The notes beneath the pieces are model-generated. The model searched no databases and was not told the DNA's origin. It saw nothing but the letters and a program-made list of their open reading frames with translations. Positions 54,463-64,000 of a DNA stretch of 64,000 bases are shown one piece after another (position 1 is the stretch's first letter; each line of letters opens with the position of its first letter). This DNA comes from an uncultured Microbacterium sp. GTDB taxonomy: Bacteria; Actinomycetota; Actinomycetes; Actinomycetales; Microbacteriaceae. The DNA lies in assembly GCF_947489255.1 (NCBI RefSeq), contig NZ_CANLCY010000001.1:744001-808000 (forward strand), given 5' to 3'. The position numbers and the translations under genes were made by a program.

Positions 54463-55488
54463 ATGACGAACGACACGCGACCCACCATCGCCGATGTCGC
54501 GCGCCGCGCCGGCGTGAGCAAGGGCCTCGTCTCGTTCGCCCTGAACGGTCGGCCGGGCGTCTCCGCGGACACCCGTGAGCGCATCCTCACCGTCGCCGCC
54601 GACATGGGCTGGAGCCCCAGCCTGCGTGCCCGTTCGTTGAGCGTCGGTCGCGCCTTCGCGTGCGGTCTCGTCATCGGTCGCAGTCCCGACGTCATCGCCG
54701 CGGACCCCTTCTTCCCGTCGTTCATCGCGGGCGTCGAGGATGAATTCTCCGTCTCGGGCCAGGTGCTCGTGCTCGCGGCCGCCACCCCCGGCCGCCACGA
54801 GGAGGAGACCTACCGCGGACTCGCGGCCGACCGCCGCGTGGACGGCGTGATCCTGTCCGACCTCCGCGCCGACGATCCGCGCATCGAGCTCGTCTCGGGC
54901 CTCGGCATCGCCGCGGTGACCCTCGGCGTCCCCGATATCGACAGCCCCTTCACCTCGGTCTCGGTCGATGACGGAGCCGGCATCCGGCTCGCGGTCGATC
55001 ACCTCGCCGACCTCGGGCACACCGACATCGCGCACGTCGCGGGCCCGTTCGCGATGCTGCACGGACGCCACCGCGCGGCCGCGTTCGAAGACGCGGCGCG
55101 AGCGCGTGGCATCCGTGCCCGTACCGTCGAGACCGACTTCAGCGCGGCCGACGGGGCGCGGGCCACCACGGCCCTGCTCGACGCCGAGGTCCCGCCCACG
55201 GCGATCGTGTACTCGAACGACAACATGGCTGTCGCGGGGCTCGGCACGGCGCAGCGCCGCGGCCTGTCGGTGCCTCGCGACCTCTCGATCACCGGGTTCG
55301 ACGACACCGAACTCGGCCGGCACCTGTTCCCCGCCCTCACGAGCGTCTCCACCGACGCGCGGGGCTGGGGAGCGGCCGCGGCCCGCGCTCTGCTGCAGGC
55401 CATCGCCGGGGCCGTGCCCGAGGCGCTCGCCCTCGCCGACCCGGAACTGTGCGTGCGCGACTCCACCGCGCCCCCGTCCCGAAGCTGA
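54463..55488 (+). CDS. LacI family transcriptional regulator
   Basis: The 341-aa protein has an N-terminal LacI helix-turn-helix (TIADVARRAGVSKGLVSFALNGRPGVSADTRERIL) and a periplasmic-binding-like sugar-sensing domain. It probably represses itself and the sugar cluster downstream until an inducer sugar binds. The ATG is 26 bp past O2. The importer genes follow on the same strand 38 bp later. Confidence 0.93.
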   Translation: MTNDTRPTIADVARRAGVSKGLVSFALNGRPGVSADTRERILTVAADMGWSPSLRARSLSVGRAFACGLVIGRSPDVIAADPFFPSFIAGVEDEFSVSGQVLVLAAATPGRHEEETYRGLAADRRVDGVILSDLRADDPRIELVSGLGIAAVTLGVPDIDSPFTSVSVDDGAGIRLAVDHLADLGHTDIAHVAGPFAMLHGRHRAAAFEDAARARGIRARTVETDFSAADGARATTALLDAEVPPTAIVYSNDNMAVAGLGTAQRRGLSVPRDLSITGFDDTELGRHLFPALTSVSTDARGWGAAAARALLQAIAGAVPEALALADPELCVRDSTAPPSRS

Positions 55489-55526
55489 CACCCGCGGGCC
55501 CCCGCCCGCCCCACAAGGAGGAAGAC

Positions 55527-56810
55527 ATGCGACGACGCATTCTCGCCACAGCAGTAGCCGCCACCGGCATCCTCGCCCTCTCCGCGTGCAGCGGGGGCGG
55601 TGGCGCAGCATCCGGAATGGATGCCAAGGGCCCCATCACCATCTGGTACTCCAACAACGAGGCGGAGATCGCGTGGGGTCAGCAGATGGTCGAGGCGTGG
55701 AACGCCGACCACCCCGACGAGCAGATCACGGCTCAGGAGATCCCGGCCGGATCGTCGAGCGAAGAAGTCATCGGTGCCGCGATCACCGCCGGCAACGCCC
55801 CATGCCTGGTGTTCAACACCTCGCCCGCGGCGGTCCCCGGATTCCAGCGTCAGGGCGGCCTGGTGAACCTGTCGGACTTCCCCGACGGCGAGCAGTACAT
55901 CACCGAGCGCAGCGGCGACCTCGCCGACCAGTACCGCTCCGACGACGGCGGCTTCTATCAGCTGCCGTGGAAGAGCAACCCGGTGATGATCTTCTACAAC
56001 AAGGACCTCTTCGCCCAGGCCGGCCTCGACGCCGAGAACCCGCAGCTGTCGACGTACGACGAGTTCCTCGCCACCTCGCAGAAGCTGAAGGCGGCGGGCG
56101 TCTCGGACTACGCCATCAACCCGGCGCCCACGAGCGAGTTCTTCCAGTCGTGGTTCGACTTCTACCCCTTGTACGCCGCGCAGACCGGCGGGAAGCAGCT
56201 CGTCGAGGACGGCAAGGCCACCTTCAACGACGCCGACGGTCAGGCCGTCGCCGACTTCTGGCGCACGATCTACACCGACGGGCTCGCCGGCAACGAGCAG
56301 TACCAGGGCGACGCATTCGCCGACGGAAAGGCCGCGATGGCCATCGTCGGGCCGTGGGCCGTGTCGGTCTACAAGGACAAGGTCAATTGGGGCTCGGTCC
56401 CCGTGCCGACCGAGGAGGGCACCTCGACCGACCAGACGTGGACCTTCAGCGACGCGAAGAACGTCGGCCTGTTCACCGCGTGCCAGAACAAGGGCACCGC
56501 GTGGGAGGTGCTGAAGTTCGCCACCAGCCAGGAGCAGGACGGCACCTGGCTCGAGGAGACGGGCCAGATGCCGTTGCGCACCGACCTGACCACCACCTAC
56601 TCCGACTACTTCAGCGCCAACCCGGCCTACCAGCAGTTCGGCGACCAGGCCGCCCGCACCGTCGAGGTGCCCAACGTCGTCAGCTCGGTCGAGATCTGGC
56701 AGGCGTTCCGCGACGAGTACTCCAAAGCGGTCATCTTCGGCGAAGAGGACGTGGACACCTTCCTCTCCAACGCCCAGCAGCAGATCGACCAGCTCGCGGC
56801 GGGGAAGTGA
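55527..56810 (+). CDS. ABC sugar importer, solute-binding lipoprotein
   Basis: The 427-aa protein has a lipoprotein signal peptide (ILATAVAATGILALSAC, lipobox Cys21), then a family-1 extracellular solute-binding domain (ITIWYSNNEAEIAWGQQMVEAWN, GGFYQLPWKSNPVMIFYNKDLF). It captures oligosaccharides for the two permeases that follow. AAGGAGG precedes ATG 55527. By context the ligand is a mannoside or similar glycan; no ATPase gene is present, so a shared MsiK-type ATPase is likely. Confidence 0.92.
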   Translation: MRRRILATAVAATGILALSACSGGGGAASGMDAKGPITIWYSNNEAEIAWGQQMVEAWNADHPDEQITAQEIPAGSSSEEVIGAAITAGNAPCLVFNTSPAAVPGFQRQGGLVNLSDFPDGEQYITERSGDLADQYRSDDGGFYQLPWKSNPVMIFYNKDLFAQAGLDAENPQLSTYDEFLATSQKLKAAGVSDYAINPAPTSEFFQSWFDFYPLYAAQTGGKQLVEDGKATFNDADGQAVADFWRTIYTDGLAGNEQYQGDAFADGKAAMAIVGPWAVSVYKDKVNWGSVPVPTEEGTSTDQTWTFSDAKNVGLFTACQNKGTAWEVLKFATSQEQDGTWLEETGQMPLRTDLTTTYSDYFSANPAYQQFGDQAARTVEVPNVVSSVEIWQAFRDEYSKAVIFGEEDVDTFLSNAQQQIDQLAAGK

Positions 56811-56811
56811 G

Positions 56812-57786
56812 ATGACCGCCGATCTCACCCGCACGCCCGGTCGGACCGGGGGCGACCCCGGCCGGTCCGGTCGTGCGGGGGGAGCGGGGGATGCCGGTAA
56901 GGCGCGGCGCCGCCTCCTCGGGGCGCAGCCGCTCGGCATCCTGTTCTCCGCGCCGTACCTGATCTTCATCGCGGTCGTCTTCGCGTATCCGATCGTGTTC
57001 GCGGTGTGGATGTCGTTCCACGACTACTTCTTCACCGCCCCTGGCGCGCAGGTCGAACGGCCGTTCGTCGGCCTCGACAACTACGTCACCGCCCTCAGCG
57101 ACCCGGCCGTCTGGCGGTCGTTCGGCAACGTCGGGATCTTCCTGCTCATCAACGTCCCGCTGACGGTCGTGCTCTCGATCGTGCTGGCCACGGCCTTGGA
57201 CCGGGTGGTGCGGGCTCGCGCGTTCTTCCGCGTGGCGTTCTACGTGCCCTACGTCACGGCGTCCGTCGCGGTGGTCGCGGTGTGGCTGTTCCTGTTCTCG
57301 AACGACGGGCTGATCAACAACACCCTCGGTCCGCTCGCACCGACACCGTCGTGGTTGGTCAACTCGGCGCTCGCGATGCCCACGATCGCGCTGTTCGTGA
57401 CGTGGAAGGGTCTGGGGTTCTACATCCTGCTGTACCTCGCCGCCCTCCAGAACGTCCCGCGCGAGCTGTACGAGTCGGTCGCGGTCGACGGCGGCGGGCG
57501 CCTGCGCCAGTTCTTCTCGGTGACCGTCCCGGGCGTGCGCCCCGCGACGTTCCTCGTGGTGCTGCTCGCGACGATCACCGGCGCCAACCTCTTCACCGAG
57601 CCCTACCTGCTCACCAACGGCGGCGGCCCCAACGGGGCATCGACCTCGCCCGTGCTGCTGATCTACCAGAAGGGCATCGAGCAGCAGAACCCCGACGTGG
57701 CCGCGGCCATCGGCGTGGTGCTGATCGTATTCGTGCTGATCATCGCGGCGCTCCAGCGCCGGTTCGTGGGGAGGGAGGAATCATGA
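56812..57786 (+). CDS. ABC sugar importer permease (MalF-like)
   Basis: The 324-aa protein has six helices and the EAA loop (ELYESVAVDGGGRLRQFFSVTVPGVRP) that contacts the ATPase. The N-terminus is basic and Gly-rich, about 35 residues. It starts right after the binding protein stop and overlaps the next permease by 4 nt (ATGA). Confidence 0.92.
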   Translation: MTADLTRTPGRTGGDPGRSGRAGGAGDAGKARRRLLGAQPLGILFSAPYLIFIAVVFAYPIVFAVWMSFHDYFFTAPGAQVERPFVGLDNYVTALSDPAVWRSFGNVGIFLLINVPLTVVLSIVLATALDRVVRARAFFRVAFYVPYVTASVAVVAVWLFLFSNDGLINNTLGPLAPTPSWLVNSALAMPTIALFVTWKGLGFYILLYLAALQNVPRELYESVAVDGGGRLRQFFSVTVPGVRPATFLVVLLATITGANLFTEPYLLTNGGGPNGASTSPVLLIYQKGIEQQNPDVAAAIGVVLIVFVLIIAALQRRFVGREES

Positions 57787-58610
57787 GGACCAAGGTCGTC
57801 ACGTACGGCGTGCTGACGCTCGGCGCCCTGGCATTCCTGTTCCCGTTCTACTACATGGTCGTCGGCTCGCTGCAGACGAGCCCCGACACCTCGATCGCGG
57901 GCGCGTTCCCGCACCCGTCGAACCTGACGGTCGAGAATTACACGGCGATCGACGGACGGATCAACCTGCTGAAGGGCCTCGTCAACTCGGGGATCTTCAC
58001 CGGGGGAGTGATCCTCGGCACCATCGTGTTCGGGGTGCTCGCCGGATACGCGCTGGCGGTGCTGAAATGGAGAGGCCGCTCGGCGACGTTCGCCCTCGTG
58101 CTGCTGGTGCAGGTGATCCCGTTCCAGCTGCTGATGATCCCGCTGTACGTCATGATCGCGCGCGACTACGGCCTCAGCGACAGCTACCTCGGCATGATCC
58201 TGCCGTTCTTCATCAACTCGACCGCGGTCGTGATCTTCCGGCAGTACTTCCTGCAGCTGCCGAAGGAGTTGTTCGATGCCGCGCGGATCGACGGCGCGAA
58301 CGAGTTCCGGCTGCTGTGGAGCGTCGCCCTGCCGCTCGTGCGTCCTGCGCTGCTCACGGCGGTTCTGCTGACCTTCATCGGTCCGTGGAACGAGTTCCTG
58401 TGGCCCTTCCTCATCACGAAGGACGCCACCATGCAGCCGCTCGCGGTGTCGCTGGCGAACTTCATCTCGACCATCGCAGCCTCCACGACCAATCCCTTCG
58501 GCGCGATGATGGCCGGCGCCGTCGTGCTCGCCGCCCCCGCGGTGGCGCTGTTCCTGATCTTCCAGCGCTACTTCACCTCCAATGACCTCGGATCCGGAGT
58601 GAAAGGATGA
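57783..58610 (+). CDS. ABC sugar importer permease (MalG-like)
   Basis: The 275-aa protein has six helices and the EAA loop (ELFDAARIDGANEFRLLWSVALPLVRP). It forms the importer with the preceding permease. Its start overlaps the previous gene and its stop overlaps the GH130 start, so the four genes form one coupled operon. Confidence 0.92.
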   Translation: MRTKVVTYGVLTLGALAFLFPFYYMVVGSLQTSPDTSIAGAFPHPSNLTVENYTAIDGRINLLKGLVNSGIFTGGVILGTIVFGVLAGYALAVLKWRGRSATFALVLLVQVIPFQLLMIPLYVMIARDYGLSDSYLGMILPFFINSTAVVIFRQYFLQLPKELFDAARIDGANEFRLLWSVALPLVRPALLTAVLLTFIGPWNEFLWPFLITKDATMQPLAVSLANFISTIAASTTNPFGAMMAGAVVLAAPAVALFLIFQRYFTSNDLGSGVKG

Positions 58611-59680
58611 CAATGACCCCCGAATCCCCCGTCCCTTACCGCCTCACACGTGTGGGTGTGGTGATGACCCCCGAGCCCGGCAACGCCGACGAAGCCGAGG
58701 GCGTGCTCAACCCGGCCTCGGGCCGCGGCCCGGACGGCGAGCTCTACCTGCTGCCGCGTCTGGTCGCCGAGGGCAACGTCTCGCGCGTGGGCCTGGCCCG
58801 CGTCGTCGTCGAGGACGGCATCCCCGTCTCCGTCGAGCGCGAGGGCGTCGTGCTCGAGCCCGACCGCGGGTGGGAGCGCGGCGCCGACAACGCCGGCACC
58901 GAAGACCCGCGCACGACGTGGATCGAGGCCCTGGGCCTGCACGTCATGACATACGTCGCCTACGGCCCGCTCGGTCCGCGTACGGCCGTGGCCGTGTCGG
59001 ACGACCTCCGCGAGTGGCGACGCCTGGGCCCGGTTCTGTTCCGCTACCAGGACGACCTCGACATGGACCTAAACCTGTTCCACAACAAGGACACGGTCTT
59101 CTTCCCCGAGACGGTCACGGCCCCCGACGGCAGCGAGGCGTTCGCGGTTCTGCACCGACCCATGTGGGACCTCGGCGAGACCAAGCCCGGACAGGGCGTG
59201 CGGGTGCCGGCCGGCCTCGAGGACGAGCGGCAGTCCATCTGGATCAGCTACGTGCCCGTGGCATCCGTTCGCGACGACCTCGCGAACCTCGCGCTGTGGG
59301 AGCAGCACCGGTTCGTCGCGGGACCTGCGTTCCCGTTCGAGGCGGTGAAGATCGGCGGGGGACCGCCGCCGTTGCGCATCCCCGAGGGCTGGCTCGTGCT
59401 GCACCACGGCGTGACCGGCGTGATCGACAGCGCGTTCTCGCAGCAGCAGAAGGTGAACTACGCCGCGGGAGCCCTGATCCTGGATGCCGACGACCCCAGC
59501 CGCGTGATCGCCCGGACGCCCGAGCCGCTGCTGGCGCCCGAGACCGACGACGAGCGAAGCGGCATCGTGCCCAACGTCGTCTTCCCGACCGCGATCGAGG
59601 AGATCGACGGCCGCCACTTCGTGTTCTACGGCATGGCCGACTCGAAGATCGGCGTCGCCCTGCTCGAGCGCACCGACTGA
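58607..59680 (+). CDS. GH130 family glycoside phosphorylase
   Basis: The 357-aa protein has the five-bladed propeller of GH130 with NPASGRGPDGELYLLPRL and the catalytic region GTEDPR (Asp100). GH130 enzymes cleave beta-mannosides by phosphorolysis to mannose 1-phosphate; the exact linkage is not readable here. No signal peptide, so it acts on the imported sugar in the cytoplasm. ATG 58607 overlaps the permease stop; ATG 58613 is also possible. Confidence 0.88.
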   Translation: MTMTPESPVPYRLTRVGVVMTPEPGNADEAEGVLNPASGRGPDGELYLLPRLVAEGNVSRVGLARVVVEDGIPVSVEREGVVLEPDRGWERGADNAGTEDPRTTWIEALGLHVMTYVAYGPLGPRTAVAVSDDLREWRRLGPVLFRYQDDLDMDLNLFHNKDTVFFPETVTAPDGSEAFAVLHRPMWDLGETKPGQGVRVPAGLEDERQSIWISYVPVASVRDDLANLALWEQHRFVAGPAFPFEAVKIGGGPPPLRIPEGWLVLHHGVTGVIDSAFSQQQKVNYAAGALILDADDPSRVIARTPEPLLAPETDDERSGIVPNVVFPTAIEEIDGRHFVFYGMADSKIGVALLERTD

Positions 59681-59779
59681 GCCCCCCCCGTCGCGACCCC
59701 CGCGGGATGGTCGCCTCCACCGCCAGGCGGAGGGGCTGCCCGCGGGGGTCGCGCTCACCCCCATCGAAAGGATCCCCCC

Positions 59780-61804
59780 ATGAACGCACGATGGAGTGCG
59801 CGCGTCACGGCCGTCGTCGGTGCCACCGCCCTCGCCGTCCCACTCACGGCGGCGCCCGCCACCGCGGGCCCCCTCACCGCGGGACCACGCGCTGTGGCAT
59901 CGACGGATGCCGCTGCGGTGCCGGTGACGAACCTCGACCACCTCGACTTCCTCCTCGACGAGGTCACCCCTCCTGCGAACGTCGCCGGCCATTCGACCTA
60001 CCGGCTGGAGGAGGAGCCCACCCTGGTCGCCCCGTGGACCTACGCTGACGCACGCGATGGGGGGACGTTCCAGAGGGTGGGCGGTGGGCCGCTCGACCCG
60101 ACGACCGGCGACTGGGGTCAGGGCGCGTTCAATGCCGACGACACCACCCGCGCCGCGGTCGTCTACACGCGCCACTGGGAGCTGACCGGAGACGCCGACA
60201 GTCGTGAGAAGGCGTACGAACTCCTGCGCACGGTCGCCTATCACCAGAGCACCGTAGGCCCCTCCGCCGGAAACGTCGTGCTCTGGATGCAACCGGACGG
60301 CGAATTGAACCCCTCGGCCGAACCCGTCGAACTGCCCGACCCCTCCGACTCCGGGCCCAGCTATTGGACCGCCCGCACCATCTGGGCCCTGGGGGAGGGC
60401 TACGCCGCCTTCGTCGACGACGACCCCGAGTTCGCGGCGTTCCTCGAAGACCGACTTGCGCTCTCGCGCGGCGCGATCGAGCGCGACGTGCTGTCGAACT
60501 ACGGGCGATACGTTTCCGCGGACGGCGTGCGCGTGCCCGCGTGGTTGATCGTTGACGGAGCCGACGCCTCCGCCGAAGCGGTGCTGGGGCTCGCCGCGGC
60601 CGTGAGAGCGGGCGACGAGAGCTCGGCCACTGCGGCGCGTCAGCTCGCAGAGGGCGTGGCGGCCATGGCATCCGGGAGCGCCCGCCAGTGGCCCTACGGG
60701 GCCGTGCTGCCCTGGGCGCAGTCGCCCGCGATGTGGCACGCGTGGGGTGCGCAGATGCCCGCGGCACTGGCCGTGGCCGGCGACCTGTTCGACGACGACG
60801 CCCTCCTGAGGCCGGCGATCGCGGATGCCACGGGATTCACCACCACGCTGCTCACGGCCGGCGGGCCCGACAACGGCTGGTACCCGAGTCCCACCGACCG
60901 GGTTCAGATCGCCTACGGGGCGGACTCGCGCGTGCAATCGCTGCTCGCCCTCGCCGACGCGACGGGCTCGTCCGCGTTCACAGAACTCGCGGGCCTGCAG
61001 GCGGCGTGGTTCTTCGGCGCCAATCACGCCGGAGCGCAGATGTACGACCCCGCCACCGGGGTGACCTTCGACGGGCTGCAGCCCGACGGCACGATCAACC
61101 GCAACAGCGGGGCGGAGTCGACCATCCACGGCCTCCTGACGGCGTTGGCCCTGGACGCCCATCCCGCGGTGGCGCTGCGCGCCACCGCGCTGACCACGGT
61201 GGAGTCGCGCGTCGGCCTCGAGTACGTCGAGGCGGAGGACGCCGCCCGCACCGACGGCACGGTCTTCACCCCGACGTCGTCGTGGACCGGGGAGTCGAGC
61301 TGGTCGGGCGACGGTCTCACCCTCGCGCCGAAGCAGAGCGCGACCTGGGACATCGGGAGCTCTGACACGCGCCGCTGGGTGGAACCGGTGGTGTGGAGCA
61401 CCCCGGGGGCGCAGACGCACTCAAGCTGGCGCGGAGGGGGATCCCTTCGACTCGCGGGCCCCGAGCAGGGGATCTCACCCGCTCCGGGGGCGCTCCTCCC
61501 CGCCGCCCTGACCGCTCCCGTGAACGGCTCGGAGGTGAGCGTGCGCGTGCAACGCGGCACGCTGGCGCTGGACGGTCTGATCGTGCGTCCCTGGATCTCT
61601 CGAGTCGTCATCGGCGGCGATGCGCGGGGCGAGTTGGTGCACTCCAGTGCCCCCGGGGCGCAGCCCACGACGATCGGCGCCGACGGCGTCGCCTCGACCG
61701 TCGACGTCTACGACGCCTCGGGTTCACTCGTGCGCACGACGTCGGCGAACGGTGCGGTCACGGTCGTGGTGCCGGCGGGCGGGTTCGCCGTCGCGACGGG
61801 CTGA
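59780..61804 (+). CDS. Secreted protein with helical-barrel-like core
   Basis: The 674-aa protein has a cleavable signal peptide (VTAVVGATALAVPLTAAPATAGP). Residues about 50-480 show repeated paired helices with aromatic-rich ends (ARTIWALGEGYAAF, SPAMWHAWGAQMPAALAVAGDLF, RVQSLLALADATG), as in (alpha/alpha)6 barrels of glycosidases. The C-terminal 200 residues are beta-rich. I do not recognise the family. By location it could degrade an extracellular glycan for the importer next door. Confidence 0.72.
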   Translation: MNARWSARVTAVVGATALAVPLTAAPATAGPLTAGPRAVASTDAAAVPVTNLDHLDFLLDEVTPPANVAGHSTYRLEEEPTLVAPWTYADARDGGTFQRVGGGPLDPTTGDWGQGAFNADDTTRAAVVYTRHWELTGDADSREKAYELLRTVAYHQSTVGPSAGNVVLWMQPDGELNPSAEPVELPDPSDSGPSYWTARTIWALGEGYAAFVDDDPEFAAFLEDRLALSRGAIERDVLSNYGRYVSADGVRVPAWLIVDGADASAEAVLGLAAAVRAGDESSATAARQLAEGVAAMASGSARQWPYGAVLPWAQSPAMWHAWGAQMPAALAVAGDLFDDDALLRPAIADATGFTTTLLTAGGPDNGWYPSPTDRVQIAYGADSRVQSLLALADATGSSAFTELAGLQAAWFFGANHAGAQMYDPATGVTFDGLQPDGTINRNSGAESTIHGLLTALALDAHPAVALRATALTTVESRVGLEYVEAEDAARTDGTVFTPTSSWTGESSWSGDGLTLAPKQSATWDIGSSDTRRWVEPVVWSTPGAQTHSSWRGGGSLRLAGPEQGISPAPGALLPAALTAPVNGSEVSVRVQRGTLALDGLIVRPWISRVVIGGDARGELVHSSAPGAQPTTIGADGVASTVDVYDASGSLVRTTSANGAVTVVVPAGGFAVATG

Positions 61805-62092
61805 AGAAGGGGCGTCGGACACACGCGGCCCCGGCCGGGTCATGCGGGTCCCCGCCGGGGACGTGCGGGTGCCCGGTCGGGGCTGCGGGTTCAACCGGGT
61901 CGCCGCTCGACCGTGGTCGTGGCCGCGACCCGGTGGCGGCCGCGCGGAGTCGGTGACCGCGACGGTCGTGCCCCGCGATCGCCGGGACACCGCGTGCGTT
62001 CGGGATCCGCGTGAGCAGACGTCCGGCCCGCCGCCACGGCCGTGTCCGATTTCCGCCAGCCGATGTCGGAGGTCGGTGGCAGGGTGGATGCC

Positions 62093-63901
62093 ATGACCCC
62101 CACCACCGCCGACGCACCGGGCTTCACCGAGCGCTACCGCGTGATCCAGTCGCGCGACCGCCGCTTCGACGGGCAGTTCGTCACGGCCGTGCGCTCGACG
62201 GGCATCTACTGCCGTCCGAGCTGTCCCGCGCGCACCCCGAAGGAAGAGAACGTCACCTTCTACGCCACCTCCGCCGCCGCCCACGAGGCGGGCTACCGCG
62301 CGTGCAAGAGGTGTCTGCCCGAGGCCGCTCCGGGTTCGCCCCTGTGGGACGTCCGGGGCGACGTCGTGGCGCGCGCCATGCGCCTCATCGCCGACGGCGT
62401 GGTCGACCGCGAGGGCGTTCCGGGCTTGGCGCGCCGTCTCGGCTACTCTTCGCGCCACCTCACGCGACTGCTCTCCGCCGAGCTCGGCGCGGGCCCCCTC
62501 GCGCTCGCGCGGGCCCATCGCGCCCACACCGCGCGGGCCCTGCTGGTGGGCACCGACCTGTCGTCGGCCGACGTGGCCTTCTCCGCCGGGTTCTCCAGCA
62601 TCCGTCAGTTCAGCGAGACCATCGGCGAGGTCTTCGGCATGACGCCCAGCGCGTTGCGCTCCCGCCGTTCCGCCGCCACGCGCACCGAGGTGGCGGCGGG
62701 CGAGATCGACCTGGCGCTGCCGGTGCGGGGGCCCATCGACACGGTCGGGCTCTTCGGGTGGATGCGCGCCCACGCGATCCCCGGCGTCGAGGAGGGCGAC
62801 GATCGGTCGTTCGCACGGGTGGTGCGCCTGCCCGGCGGGCCCGCCTGGTTCGAGGTGCGCCGCGCCGACGACGACAGACTGCGCCTGCGCGCGCGGCTGA
62901 CTGCGCTCGCCGACCTCGGCACGCTCATCGCACGGGTCAGGCGCTTGTTCGACCTCGACGCCGATCCGCTCGCGATCGACGACGCCCTGGCTCGGCATCC
63001 CGAGCTCGCTTCCGCGGTCGCGGCGATCCCCGGCGTCCGCGTGCCGGGGGCGATGGATGCCGACGAGATGCTGCTGCGTGCCATGATCGGCCAGCAGATC
63101 AGCGTCGCCTCGGCCCGAACTATGCAGGGGCGGCTCGCCGCGGAGCTCGGCGAGCCCGCGAGCGTGGCTCCCGAGCCGATGACGCTTTTCCCTCCGCCGG
63201 CGGTGATCGCCGAGCGCGGACTCGAGGTGCTGCGCGGACCGGCGGCGCGCATGCGCGCCATCGTCGAGGCAGCCGGGGCCCTGGCCGACGGATCGCTCGA
63301 GATCGGGCCCGGCGACGACGGCGCCGAGCAGAGGGAGCGGCTGCTCGCGATGCGGGGGATCGGTCCGTGGACGGCTGACTACGTGCGCATGCGCGTCCTC
63401 GGCGACCCCGACGTGCTCCTCCCCGGCGACGTCGCGGCGCGCGCCGGCGCGGCGCAGCTCGGCCTGCCCTCCGACCCCGCCGGATTCACCGCGTGGTCGC
63501 AGCGCCTGGCTCCGTGGCGCAGCTACGCGATGGCGCACTACTGGTACGCCGCGCCGGTGACCCAGGCGTGGCGCTCTCCCGCCGAGACGGCGGCCGCTGC
63601 GGCGGTCGCCCGGCCGAGCCGCCGCGCGGCGGTGGTCGACGTCGTCGCGAACGACGTCGTCGCCGCGGTCGACGACCACGCCACCGCCCCGGATGCCCCC
63701 GCCGCTTCGCGCGGCGCGCCCGCAGCGCCCACGCCGCGCGGCTCCCACGCCACCGCAGCCCGCCACCAGGCAGCCGCCCCCGCATCACCGGTCGCTGCGG
63801 CATCGGTCTCTGCGGGCGCCGTGCCCGCGGCGACCGCCCCCGCGACGCTCCGGCCCGCACCGACCACGCTCCCCGACGCAGAAAGCGAGACCCCCGCATG
63901 A
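62093..63901 (+). CDS. Ada-type regulator fused to AlkA DNA-3-methyladenine glycosylase
   Basis: The 602-aa protein has the Ada zinc-binding domain (C40, C44, C71, C74 in [10 protein letters not shown] and ACKRC), an AraC-type helix-turn-helix (residues about 95-185), and an AlkA domain with HhH-GPD motif ([15 protein letters not shown], then LPGDVAAR with catalytic Asp). It repairs alkylated bases and activates its own regulon. About 100 Ala/Pro-rich residues follow the catalytic domain, probably disordered. I chose ATG 62093; CAGGGT 7 nt upstream fits a leaderless start. The next gene is coupled (ATGA). Confidence 0.9.
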   Translation: MTPTTADAPGFTERYRVIQSRDRRFDGQFVTAVRSTGIYCRPSCPARTPKEENVTFYATSAAAHEAGYRACKRCLPEAAPGSPLWDVRGDVVARAMRLIADGVVDREGVPGLARRLGYSSRHLTRLLSAELGAGPLALARAHRAHTARALLVGTDLSSADVAFSAGFSSIRQFSETIGEVFGMTPSALRSRRSAATRTEVAAGEIDLALPVRGPIDTVGLFGWMRAHAIPGVEEGDDRSFARVVRLPGGPAWFEVRRADDDRLRLRARLTALADLGTLIARVRRLFDLDADPLAIDDALARHPELASAVAAIPGVRVPGAMDADEMLLRAMIGQQISVASARTMQGRLAAELGEPASVAPEPMTLFPPPAVIAERGLEVLRGPAARMRAIVEAAGALADGSLEIGPGDDGAEQRERLLAMRGIGPWTADYVRMRVLGDPDVLLPGDVAARAGAAQLGLPSDPAGFTAWSQRLAPWRSYAMAHYWYAAPVTQAWRSPAETAAAAAVARPSRRAAVVDVVANDVVAAVDDHATAPDAPAASRGAPAAPTPRGSHATAARHQAAAPASPVAAASVSAGAVPAATAPATLRPAPTTLPDAESETPA

Positions 63902-64000
63902 CCACGGCCACCCTGCAATTCGTCGACACTCCCGACGGCGCCTTCGCGATCCTCGCCGACGCCGACGATCGCGTGATCGTCTCGGGGTGGACCGACGACC
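63898..64000 (+). CDS. Methylated-DNA-[protein]-cysteine S-methyltransferase, N-terminal end (partial)
   Basis: The first 34 codons read [30 protein letters not shown], which fits the N-terminal domain of Ogt-type methyltransferases. The catalytic PCHR region is beyond the window edge. The ATG overlaps the Ada/AlkA stop, and such pairs often act together in alkylation repair. Confidence 0.75.
   Translation, partial: MTTATLQFVDTPDGAFAILADADDRVIVSGWTDD

Overview
The window looks like chromosomal DNA of a high-GC actinobacterium, most probably Microbacterium or a close relative in Microbacteriaceae. The base composition is very GC-rich, genes are packed with 4-bp ATGA/GTGA overlaps, many starts look leaderless (a TANNNT -10 hexamer about 6-7 nt before ATG/GTG), and GGCATCC/GGATGCC words are very frequent. 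I found no rRNA, tRNA, CRISPR array or insertion sequence. The genus is inferred from style and gene content, not from a marker gene.

Layout. (1) 1-8857: assimilatory nitrate/nitrite block. nirB (3' end), nirD, siroheme synthesis genes (cobA/cysG-like, hemD fused to a winged helix, sirohydrochlorin chelatase) run rightward. narK, nasA and an FAD/BFD electron-transfer partner run leftward. A GlnR-like box lies upstream of narK. (2) 9.0-12.3 kb: a compositionally different patch with one 815-aa protein carrying a PD-(D/E)xK nuclease-like motif. (3) 12.3-20.6 kb: FNT channel, divergent MFS exporter/MarR pair with a perfect operator, Met/Cys-rich copper-binding protein, carboxylesterase and small proteins. 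(4) 20.6-26.9 kb: leftward envelope operon (phosphodiester glycosidase, GT2-GtrA glycosyltransferase, DUF4956, VTC-like protein, DUF4353 lipoprotein), with repeats around and inside it. (5) 27.3-29.6 kb: DesK/DesR-like two-component system. (6) 29.7-41.2 kb: an ImmA/IrrE protease and XRE repressor, divergent from a tightly overlapping biosynthetic operon. That operon holds an ABC exporter, malonyltransferase, ketoreductase, ACP, FabZ-like dehydratase, a GNAT-beta fusion, a GcvT-like protein, a fused ketosynthase/chain-length-factor and a phosphopantetheinyl transferase. (7) 41.3-54.2 kb: housekeeping (sucCD, NCS2 purine permease, DUF6350, purN, purH, an EamA transporter, DUF1697, a flavoprotein disulfide reductase). 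(8) 54.4-61.8 kb: a LacI-regulated sugar cluster (ABC importer, GH130 phosphorylase, secreted helical-barrel-like protein). (9) 62.1-64.0 kb: Ada/AlkA DNA repair protein and the start of a methylguanine methyltransferase.

How the genes work together. Block 1 imports nitrate, reduces it to nitrite and then ammonium, and makes the siroheme that NirB needs. Block 6 has the parts for an ACP-bound, reduced polyketide or polyene made by a fused KS-CLF and exported by its own ABC transporter. It is the best candidate here for an undescribed system, with a small leaderless ORF at its head and a protease/repressor pair facing it across a palindromic operator. Block 8 imports a mannoside-type oligosaccharide and cleaves it by phosphorolysis.
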